Source: an uncultured Aquabacterium sp. (lineage in GTDB: Bacteria; Pseudomonadota; Gammaproteobacteria; Burkholderiales; Burkholderiaceae_C). From it: a stretch of DNA of 8,080 nucleotides. Below, one piece after another: positions 1 through 5,829 of the stretch. The stretch spans positions 1 through 8,080 of the forward strand of contig CALAKR010000239.1 of NCBI GenBank assembly GCA_937923225.1, given 5' to 3'. How positions within the stretch are numbered: the first letter of the stretch is position 1; each line of letters opens with the position of its first letter. The translations under genes and the position numbers were made by a program. A model generated the notes under the pieces. That model ran no database searches. It was not told the DNA's origin and saw only the letters and a program-made list of their open reading frames with translations.

Positions 1-871
1 GAGTGGCTGCCATCAGGTTGTAGAACACGCGGCTGTCCGCGTCCGGCACGTGACGTCCCGACCCGCCCGTGCGCCGCCAGACCTGGATGATGTCGCGCAC
101 CACATCAGCCTGCCTGAAATAGGCATCGGCGTCGTCGTCATCGGCCCAGTAGCGCAGATTGCGCATCTCCCAGTGGGCATGCACCACCAGGCCGCCCAGC
201 ACATGCCCCTCAGGCGCGCGGCCAGCCTGCTCGCGGGCGAAGGCGAACATGGCCTCATGGCTGCCGCCCCACTTGGCCTTGAGGTTCTCCAGCATCAGCA
301 CATGGCCCTGGACATGCAGGGGGGCTCGTTCCAGCAGCGACTGGAAACGCCTCCCGGTGTCGTCGTCGTCCAGTTGCAGCCCACGCGTCGTGCTCAGCAG
401 GCCCACCCAGGGTTCTGGGTGCCCGGGCCGTACGCGCGCGGCCTCGTCGAACAGCCGGTCGGCGTTTTCCAGCTGGCTGATGAAGACGGGCCAGGCATCC
501 TCTTTCACGTCGTAGGCAACCTTGCCGCCCCTGACGCGCCAGCCCTCGCGCACGGAGCCGCGGCCCAGCAGCATCGCCGCGTGAAAGGCGCCCTTGCCTG
601 GGTCATCCTGCCATACCCGCACCGCGTCCAGCGCAGTAGGCAAGTCCGATGCTCGGCCGCCAGTCATGGCGTCGAGGATGGCGTCCAGCGCATCGCCGTA
701 ACGGTCCACGGCGATCCGATCGAACGCCGCCTCCACCGCCTCGTAGCGCTTGGCGCGCAGGTCATCGGCGATGCGCCGGATGCCGGGCGATGCTGCCGGA
801 TCGAACACCGTCGTGACGGGCTTGAAGCCCAGGCGCTCCAGCCATGTGAAGACTGTCTGCAACCACACCAT
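1..871 (-). CDS. Hypothetical helical TPR-like protein, C-terminus beyond the left edge
   Basis: The frame is open from an ATG at 871 to the left edge, giving 290 visible residues with no stop. I do not recognise a named family with confidence. The protein is rich in Ala, Arg, Asp and Trp and appears all-helical. Residues 134-214 (LENADRLFDEAARVRPGHPE, then a stretch around KWGGSHEAMFAFAR at 200-213) look like TPR-type repeats. The KWGGSHE..FAFAR stretch reminds me of bacterial proteins carried as DUF4034 or uncharacterised; that is recollection, not a search. There is no signal peptide or membrane segment, so it is probably cytoplasmic. The start is chosen because the frame has a stop (TAG, 908-910) just upstream, and a purine-rich AAGGTGCGGGGGA tract precedes the ATG; GTG at 868 is the alternative. 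It lies 79 bp downstream of the operon end, on the same strand, behind a GC hairpin, so it is probably a separate unit. Confidence 0.75.
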   Translation of the reverse strand, partial: MVWLQTVFTWLERLGFKPVTTVFDPAASPGIRRIADDLRAKRYEAVEAAFDRIAVDRYGDALDAILDAMTGGRASDLPTALDAVRVWQDDPGKGAFHAAMLLGRGSVREGWRVRGGKVAYDVKEDAWPVFISQLENADRLFDEAARVRPGHPEPWVGLLSTTRGLQLDDDDTGRRFQSLLERAPLHVQGHVLMLENLKAKWGGSHEAMFAFAREQAGRAPEGHVLGGLVVHAHWEMRNLRYWADDDDADAYFRQADVVRDIIQVWRRTGGSGRHVPDADSRVFYNLMAAT

Positions 872-922
872 CCCATCCCCCGCACCTTGTTGTTCATCGT
901 GCGGCGACTATAGAGCAGCCAC

Positions 923-939
923 CCCGCGCCCCGCGCGGG
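923..939 (-). terminator. GC hairpin after the operon, possible terminator
   Basis: A perfect 7-bp inverted repeat of only G and C (CCCGCGC, loop CCC, GCGCGGG on the plus strand) begins 11 bases past the stop codon of the short-chain dehydrogenase. Its position suits an end-of-operon stem-loop. There is no T-tract on the minus strand after it, so it does not fit a canonical intrinsic terminator; it could instead block 3' exonuclease or act with Rho. Confidence 0.35.
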
Positions 940-950
940 CCTGGCCGGGC

Positions 951-1703
951 TCAGGAGGTCCTGGCCACCCAGCCTAGCGGCGCATGTCGCATGAACCAGC
1001 CCACCAGCACCCAGGGCCAGGCCGGCACGCAGGCCGTGGCCGGCTCGCGCTCGATGGCCGCCACCAGCGCCTTGCAGCCACTGGCCGTGTCCACCATCAG
1101 CGGCGTCTTGGCGGCCTTGCTGCTGAGCTCGGTCTCGATGTAGCCCGGGAAGATGGTGGTGACCTTGATCGGCAGGCGCAGCACATCCGCGCGGATGCCT
1201 TCGAGCAGGGCCGCGAAGCCCGCCTTGGTGGCCGCGTAGGTGCTGAGGTTGCGCGGCAGGCCGCGCATCGCGCTCATCGACGAGATGCCGACCAGGTGGC
1301 CGCTGTTCTGCGCGCGAAATATCTCCATGGCCGCCTCGCACTGCGCCAGCGCGGCAATGAAGTTGGTCTGCGCCGTCTGCAGGTTGGCGTCGAAGCGGCC
1401 CTTGCCCACTGGCTGGCCCTTGCCCAGGCCAGCGTTGACGATGACGCGGTCGATCTGGCCGAACTCGTCCTTGAAGGACTTGAACACCTCGAAGACCTGG
1501 GCGTGGTCGTTCACGTCGAGCGGGCGCACGGAGATGCGCACGCCAGGATGCTTGGCTTCGAGCTCCGACTTCAGCGCCAGCAGGCGGTCGGTGCGCCGGG
1601 CACACAGGGCCAGGTGCCGGCCCTTGGCCGCGAACTCGCGGGCCATGCCCTCACCCAGGCCGGAGCTGGCGCCAGTGATCAGGATGGTCTGTCGCTTGGG
1701 CAT
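951..1703 (-). CDS. Short-chain dehydrogenase/reductase (SDR family)
   Basis: 250 residues, normal for a classical SDR. The Rossmann cofactor motif TGASSGLGEG is at 10-19, the structural NAG at 90-92, the Ser-rich catalytic region ISSMSAMRG at 140-148, and the active site YAATK gives Tyr156 and Lys160; PGYIET follows at 186-191. Arg36/Arg37 after the second beta strand (CARR) suggest a preference for NADP(H), an inference. The C-terminus (about 226-246) is unusually hydrophobic and Trp-rich and could touch the membrane or cap the active site. The ATG at 1703 is preferred; a TTG four codons upstream (1715) is possible, but GAAAG lies at a workable distance from the ATG. It starts 22 bp after the alpha/beta hydrolase and is the last gene of the operon. 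In this setting it could interconvert a keto and a hydroxy acyl substrate, as LvaD does in levulinate catabolism; the substrate cannot be read from the sequence. Confidence 0.93.
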   Translation of the reverse strand: MPKRQTILITGASSGLGEGMAREFAAKGRHLALCARRTDRLLALKSELEAKHPGVRISVRPLDVNDHAQVFEVFKSFKDEFGQIDRVIVNAGLGKGQPVGKGRFDANLQTAQTNFIAALAQCEAAMEIFRAQNSGHLVGISSMSAMRGLPRNLSTYAATKAGFAALLEGIRADVLRLPIKVTTIFPGYIETELSSKAAKTPLMVDTASGCKALVAAIEREPATACVPAWPWVLVGWFMRHAPLGWVARTS

Positions 1704-1725
1704 GGCGTCTTTCAAAGCGCGGTGA

Positions 1726-2676
1726 TCACTGAATCTTCAGGAAGGCCTTGAAGGCCGCCACGGTCTGCGCCGGGTCTTCCTCCTGCGGCACGTGGCCCAG
1801 GCCCTCGAACATCACCAGCTGGCTGCCGGCGATGTCCTGCTTGAAGTGTTCGGCGTTCTCCGGCGGGATCAGGCCATCCTTGCTGCCCCACAGGATCAGC
1901 GTAGGCTGCTTCACACCCTTGATCAGCGCGGCGTTCTCGCCCCCGGGCGATTGCTTGAAGCGCTCGCGCAGCGCGCCGCGGTTGCCTTCGCGCAGGGTGA
2001 GCTCGTAGTAGCGCTCCACCAGCTCCGGCGTGACCTTGCTCGGATCGCCATACACATTGCGCACGCTCGATTCGATCATGCTGCGCGGCAGCACGTTGGC
2101 GATGATGGGGCGCAACGCCGGGATGGCCGCCAGCTTGAAACCGATGGGCACCGAGGTGGCCTTGTAGGGGTAGCCGCCGGAATCGACCAGCACCAGCTTG
2201 GCCACGCGATCAGGATAGGCCTGTGCCGTCATCCACGACACGGAGCCGCCGAAGGAGTTGCCCGCCAGCACCACCTGCTTGAGGCCCAGTTGATCGAACA
2301 CGTCCTTCATGAAGCCGGTGTAGCGCACCAGGCGGTAGTCGTTGTCGGGTGCGGGGCCGGTCAGGCCGAAGCCCGGCAGGTCGATGCGGATCACGCGGCG
2401 CTGGCCTTTCAGCGCGTCCACCCAGCCATCCCAGGTGTGCAGGCTGGCGGAGGTGCCATGCAGCAGCACGATGGGCTCGGGGTCGTCCTTCGGGCCTTCG
2501 TCACGCAGGTGCACCTGCATGCCCTGCACGGTGATGAACTGCGAGGGCGCGGGCGCCCAGCGGGCTTTCAGCGAATCGACCGGGCGGTCAGGCGCCCAGG
2601 CCAGGGCCACGCCGCCCGCGATCAGCGCCACGGCCAGCAGCAACAGGCCGAGCACGGCCTTGAACAATGTCTTCAT
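1726..2676 (-). CDS. Alpha/beta hydrolase with N-terminal signal anchor
   Basis: 316 residues from the ATG at 2676. The serine-hydrolase triad is complete: nucleophile Ser141 in GNSFGG, acid Asp267 in WGSKDG, and His295 in GLGHVPQEEDP. The oxyanion-side HG motif is LLHGTSAS at 71-78, and DLPGFGLTGP at 99-108 is typical of the family. Residues 5-27 are a strongly hydrophobic segment after a Lys-containing N-terminus (MKTLFK), so the protein is probably anchored in the inner membrane with its catalytic domain outside the cytoplasm, or exported. No lipobox cysteine is visible. The ATG is chosen over a TTG 13 codons upstream because GGGGA lies about 5 bases before it and the signal starts there. 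It lies 35 bp after the phosphatase-like gene. An esterase or lactonase that releases the pathway's acid is plausible but inferred; substrate specificity is not visible. Confidence 0.92.
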   Translation of the reverse strand: MKTLFKAVLGLLLLAVALIAGGVALAWAPDRPVDSLKARWAPAPSQFITVQGMQVHLRDEGPKDDPEPIVLLHGTSASLHTWDGWVDALKGQRRVIRIDLPGFGLTGPAPDNDYRLVRYTGFMKDVFDQLGLKQVVLAGNSFGGSVSWMTAQAYPDRVAKLVLVDSGGYPYKATSVPIGFKLAAIPALRPIIANVLPRSMIESSVRNVYGDPSKVTPELVERYYELTLREGNRGALRERFKQSPGGENAALIKGVKQPTLILWGSKDGLIPPENAEHFKQDIAGSQLVMFEGLGHVPQEEDPAQTVAAFKAFLKIQ

Positions 2677-2711
2677 GAAAATCCCCAGGGTTGGCTTTTG
2701 TTGATCAAACC

Positions 2712-3404
2712 TCAACGATAGGTCAAAAGTGCCTTGTCGCCGCCCTCCAGATGGGCGTGTTCGTTGATGGAAATGAGGTGCAGCCCGTCGCGCCCGGCCA
2801 GCAGCTTGGTCACGCCCGCGTTGGCCAGCGTCCAGTTGATGGTGAAGGCCTGTGCGTCGCTCAAACCCAGCAGGTGCGCGCAGATCACGCTGATGGTGCC
2901 GCCGGAGGTGAACACCAGCGTCGTGCCCTTGGGGCTGGTCTGGCGCACGATGTCGTCCAGCGCGGCCACGCAGCGGGCGCGGAAATCGGCCCAGCTCTCA
3001 GCGTATTCGTGTGCGAACTCGCCCTCCACCCAGCGCGAGACCGCGCCCTTGAAAAAGGTCTGGAAGGAGCGTTTCGGATCGCCCGAGGCGGCCATCTCAC
3101 CCATCATCACCAGCTTGTCGACGTAGCGCGGCTCGGCCACCTCGATCACGTTCTCGTGGTGGAACTCGTTGACGCCCTGGTGCAGTTCCATCTGCAGGCT
3201 GCAGCCCAGCGTCTCCAGGCAGTTGATGGCCGTCTCCTGATGGCGCTTCATGCTGCCGCTGATGATGAGATCAGGCACCACGCCGCGCGCCTTGAGCGCC
3301 GCGCCCAGCACGCGGCCCTGCTCATGGCCCAATGGCGAGAGCTGGTCGTAGTTGTTGCTGCCGAAGGAGGCCTGGCCGTGACGGATGAAGTAGATGGCAC
3401 CCAT
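2712..3404 (-). CDS. Histidine phosphatase (phosphoglycerate mutase-like) family protein, second catalytic His replaced
   Basis: 230 residues, ordinary length for the superfamily. The N-terminal signature FIRHGQASFG (6-15) supplies the phosphate-accepting His9 and Arg8, followed by the usual YDQLSPLGHEQG at 19-30 and SGSMKRHQET at 50-58 with Arg54. Glu80 or Glu84 in NEFHHEN are candidate acids. The C-terminal motif that normally reads SHGG in this superfamily reads TSGG at 166-169, putting Ser167 where the second active-site histidine belongs. A typical phosphomonoesterase needs both histidines, so activity may be altered or lost; alternatively this may be a normal variant of the subfamily. 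No signal peptide, so cytoplasmic. The ATG at 3404 is directly followed by the family motif. It lies 15 bp after the kinase gene, suggesting it acts on, binds or proofreads a phosphorylated intermediate made by that kinase (inference). Confidence 0.9.
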   Translation of the reverse strand: MGAIYFIRHGQASFGSNNYDQLSPLGHEQGRVLGAALKARGVVPDLIISGSMKRHQETAINCLETLGCSLQMELHQGVNEFHHENVIEVAEPRYVDKLVMMGEMAASGDPKRSFQTFFKGAVSRWVEGEFAHEYAESWADFRARCVAALDDIVRQTSPKGTTLVFTSGGTISVICAHLLGLSDAQAFTINWTLANAGVTKLLAGRDGLHLISINEHAHLEGGDKALLTYR

Positions 3405-3419
3405 GGTATGTCTGCCTTG

Positions 3420-4523
3420 TCAGCCGCGCGCGCGTTTGATCAAGCCCTTGCAGCGCCAGTCCAGGTAGTTGGACATGATCCAGAAGTTCTTGAACGCGGG
3501 GTTGCGGGTCTGCTTGTGGTGGTAGCGGTAGTAGATCTGCTGCACGATCACGGCCAGGCGGAACAGGCCGTAGACCTCGTAGAAGGCCCATTGCTGCCGG
3601 TCGAGCTTGAAGCCGCTCTTGTCCAGGTAGTACTCGACGACTTCTTCGCGGCGCAGCATGCCGGGCAAATGCGTGGGCTGGCGGCGCGTGGTCTGCAGCA
3701 GGGTGTTATCATCCGCGTGCACCCAGTAGGCCAGGGCGTTGCCCAAGTCCATCAGCGGGTCGCCCAGCGTCGCCATTTCCCAGTCGAGCACGCCGATGAC
3801 CCTGGTGGGATCGGTCTCGGCCAGCACGACGTTGTCGAAGCGCCAGTCGTTGTGGATCACGACGTTGGCCACGTCATCCGGCGTGCGCTCTTTCAGCCAG
3901 GCCATCACGCGCTGGTAGCTGGGCACGTTCCAGGTGCGGGCACGGGTGTAGCGCTCGCTCCAGCCCTCGATCTGGCGGCGGCAGTAGCCGCTGCCCTTGC
4001 CCAGGCTGTCCAGGCCGGCGGCCTTCGCGTCCACGCCGTGCAGCTCTATCAGCTTGTCGAGCACGTTCATGCACAGCTTGCGCGTGGTGGCCACATCCAG
4101 CGCCAGCCCCTTGGGCATGTTCTTGCGCGGGATGATGCCGGCGATGCGCTCCATCACGTAGAACTCGCTGCCGGTGATGGCTTCGTCCGCGCAGTGGCCG
4201 ATCATGGTCGGCACCACAGGGTAGACGGGCTTGAGCGCGCTCTGCACGCGGAACTCGCGGCCCATGTCGTGCGCGCCCTTGGCCTTGGTGCCGGCGGGTG
4301 GGCGGCGCAGGATGTAATCCCCATTGGGGTACTGCAGGCGGTAGGTCCAGTTCGACGCGCCGCCCGAGAACTGCGTGACCTCGGGCGCGCCCTGCAGGCC
4401 AGGCACCTGCTGCTTGAGCCAGGCATCGACCGCAGGCGTGTTCAGCTCTTCGCCGGGGCGCACGCGGCCGCCCCGGTCCTGCACGGAAGATGACGTGGTG
4501 GTGGGTTGAACCACCACGCTCAC
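3420..4523 (-). CDS. Aminoglycoside phosphotransferase-fold kinase (ACAD10/11 kinase-domain type, LvaA-like)
   Basis: 367 residues. The kinase fold is shown by the glycine-containing nucleotide loop QFSGGASNWTYRL (51-63), the strand YILRRPP (70-76), the Brenner motif HNDWRFDN (224-231; Asp226 as catalytic base, Asn231 as metal ligand) and the second metal motif VLDWEMATLGDP (246-256; Asp247). This spacing is typical of the family annotated as phosphotransferase or acyl-CoA-dehydrogenase-associated kinase rather than of antibiotic-resistance enzymes. By homology it would phosphorylate the hydroxyl of a hydroxyacyl-CoA with ATP, as proposed for LvaA and for the kinase part of ACAD10/11. The start is a GTG whose first four bases overlap the TGA of the acyl-CoA dehydrogenase gene, with GGGG about 8 bases upstream; this implies translational coupling and near-equal production of the two proteins. 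No other good start lies near. Drug resistance is unlikely from context. Confidence 0.93.
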   Translation of the reverse strand: MSVVVQPTTTSSSVQDRGGRVRPGEELNTPAVDAWLKQQVPGLQGAPEVTQFSGGASNWTYRLQYPNGDYILRRPPAGTKAKGAHDMGREFRVQSALKPVYPVVPTMIGHCADEAITGSEFYVMERIAGIIPRKNMPKGLALDVATTRKLCMNVLDKLIELHGVDAKAAGLDSLGKGSGYCRRQIEGWSERYTRARTWNVPSYQRVMAWLKERTPDDVANVVIHNDWRFDNVVLAETDPTRVIGVLDWEMATLGDPLMDLGNALAYWVHADDNTLLQTTRRQPTHLPGMLRREEVVEYYLDKSGFKLDRQQWAFYEVYGLFRLAVIVQQIYYRYHHKQTRNPAFKNFWIMSNYLDWRCKGLIKRARG

Positions 4524-5752
4524 TTCATGACCCCGTACTTCATCAGCTCCAGGCGGGCGATCATGCCCTTGTGCACTTCATCGGGGCCGTCGGCCAGGCG
4601 GATGGCGCGGGCCTGGTTGAAGAAGGCCGTGAGCGGCGTGTCGTGCGACACGCCCATGCCGCCGTGCAGCTGGATCGCGAAGTCGACCACGCTCTGCAGC
4701 ACGTTGGGCGCCACCACCTTGATGGCGGACACGTCCGTCAGCGCGCCCATCACGCCCACGGTGTCGATCTTCCAGGCGGCTTGCAAGGTCAGCAGGCGGG
4801 CCTGGTCGATGGCCACGCGGGCTTCGGCGATGCGCTCGCGGTTGCCACCCAGGTTGATCAACTGCTTCTTGAACGCGGTGCGGTCAATCGCGCGCTTGAT
4901 GCCAAGTTCGAGCGCCTGCTCGGCCGCGCCGATGCAGCGCATGCAGTGGTGGATGCGGCCCGGGCCCAGGCGGCCCTGTGCGATCTCGAAGCCCTTGCCC
5001 GGCCCGACGATGAAGTTGGACACCGGCACGCGCACGTTGGTGAAGTGCACCTCGCCGTGGCCGTGCGGCTCGTCCCACTCGCCGAACACGGGGAGCATGC
5101 GCTTGATCTCGACGCCGGGGGTGTCCAGCGGCACCAGCACCATCGAGTGCTGGCCGTGTCGGCCGGCGTCGGCGTTGGGCGTGGCCGCCATGAAGATGCC
5201 GATCTTGCAGCGCGGATCCCCCACGCCGGACGACCACCACTTCTTGCCGTTGAGCACGATCTGGTCGCCTTCGACCACGGCCGTGGCCTCCATGTTGGTG
5301 GCGTCGGACGAGGCCACGTCGGGCTCGGTCATGAAGAACACGGAGCGGATCTCGCCGGCCAGCAGGGGCTTGAGCCAGCGCTCCTTCTGCTCGGCGCTAC
5401 CGTACTTCCACAGCACTTCCATGTTGCCGGTGTCGGGCGCGTTGCAGTTGAAGATCTCGGGCGCCATCAGGCTGCGGCCGGTTTCTTCGGCGCTGAAGGC
5501 GTACTCCAGCACGCTCAGGCCCGCGCCCAGCTCCGGGTCGGGCATGAAGAGGTTCCACAGGCCTTCGGCGCGGGCCTTGGCCTTGAGCTCTTCCACGCGC
5601 GGCGGGATGGTCCATTGCGTCCAGTCACCGCCGTGGCGCTGGCCCAGGATCTCCTGCCAGTGCTGGGATTCGACGGGTTCGATGTTCTTCTTGATGAAGG
5701 CACGGACGGCATCGGCCGTCTTCTTGGCACGTTCGCTGGGCTGGAAATCCAT
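4520..5752 (-). CDS. Acyl-CoA dehydrogenase, ACAD10/ACAD11 type (LvaC-like)
   Basis: 410 residues, the usual length of an acyl-CoA dehydrogenase. The N-terminal helical domain is followed by the flavin-contact segment FFMTEPDVASSDATNMEA (139-156), the strand NGKKWWSSG (168-176), the helix motif GRIHHCMRCIG (265-275), and the C-terminal QLHGGMGVSHD (361-371) with RLADGPDEVH (385-394). GRIHHCMR and ADGPDEVH are marks I associate with the ACAD10/11 group. The catalytic glutamate of medium-chain type enzymes (in YEGT) aligns with Asp388. In this group the flavoenzyme acts on a phosphorylated hydroxyacyl-CoA, removing phosphate and yielding an intermediate for beta-oxidation (known for LvaC and ACAD11; inferred here). 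The ATG at 5752 has a strong GAGGAG five bases upstream (5758-5763). It is the first gene of the five-gene operon and is 77 bp behind the LysR gene. Confidence 0.95.
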   Translation of the reverse strand: MDFQPSERAKKTADAVRAFIKKNIEPVESQHWQEILGQRHGGDWTQWTIPPRVEELKAKARAEGLWNLFMPDPELGAGLSVLEYAFSAEETGRSLMAPEIFNCNAPDTGNMEVLWKYGSAEQKERWLKPLLAGEIRSVFFMTEPDVASSDATNMEATAVVEGDQIVLNGKKWWSSGVGDPRCKIGIFMAATPNADAGRHGQHSMVLVPLDTPGVEIKRMLPVFGEWDEPHGHGEVHFTNVRVPVSNFIVGPGKGFEIAQGRLGPGRIHHCMRCIGAAEQALELGIKRAIDRTAFKKQLINLGGNRERIAEARVAIDQARLLTLQAAWKIDTVGVMGALTDVSAIKVVAPNVLQSVVDFAIQLHGGMGVSHDTPLTAFFNQARAIRLADGPDEVHKGMIARLELMKYGVMK

Positions 5753-5757
5753 GGCCG

Positions 5758-5763
5758 CTCCTC
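5758..5763 (-). promoter_or_regulatory. Shine-Dalgarno of the acyl-CoA dehydrogenase gene
   Basis: GAGGAG on the minus strand with a 5-base spacer to the ATG at 5752. It is the best ribosome-binding site in the window and fixes the operon's first start codon. Confidence 0.8.
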
Positions 5764-5789
5764 AGGGGTGGTGGTCTGTGTGTGGCGCG

Positions 5790-5818
5790 ATCCTACGCCG
5801 GGGCAGGTCTTGCAGCAA
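5790..5818 (-). promoter_or_regulatory. Putative sigma-70 promoter of the five-gene operon
   Basis: On the minus strand TTGCTG (5818-5813) and TAGGAT (5795-5790) are separated by exactly 17 bases. The -10 matches consensus at 4 of 6 positions and the -35 at 3 of 6, a weak promoter of the kind an activator assists. Transcription would start near 5783, leaving a leader of about 30 bases. The elements sit between the lysR stop and the dehydrogenase start. Read-through from lysR remains possible. Confidence 0.42.
5810..5818. promoter_or_regulatory. Small palindrome over the -35, candidate LysR contact site
   Basis: TTGC-A-GCAA is a perfect 4+4 palindrome covering the proposed -35. It lies between the regulator gene and the operon, where a LysR-type activator is expected to bind. 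A further CTTGC/GCAAG pair (5809-5813 and 5835-5839) brackets the EcoRI-like GAATTC at 5824-5829. A clean T-N11-A LysR box is not evident, so the assignment is tentative. Confidence 0.28.
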
Positions 5819-5829
5819 ATGATGAATTC

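Noticed and set aside
50..913. A 287-codon plus-strand open frame over the left-edge gene.
   Set aside because: Composition looks like an antisense shadow. The minus-strand frame reads through to the window edge with balanced, helix-forming composition and is the better gene.
2691..4493. A 600-codon open frame on the plus strand.
   Set aside because: It lies antisense to the phosphatase-like and kinase genes, has the His/Ala/Val/Gln-rich composition typical of antisense frames in GC-rich DNA, shows no motif, and the minus-strand genes carry intact catalytic signatures.
3420..4523. Antibiotic-resistance aminoglycoside phosphotransferase.
   Set aside because: The fold is shared, but the sequence style and coupling to an acyl-CoA dehydrogenase point to acyl-CoA metabolism.
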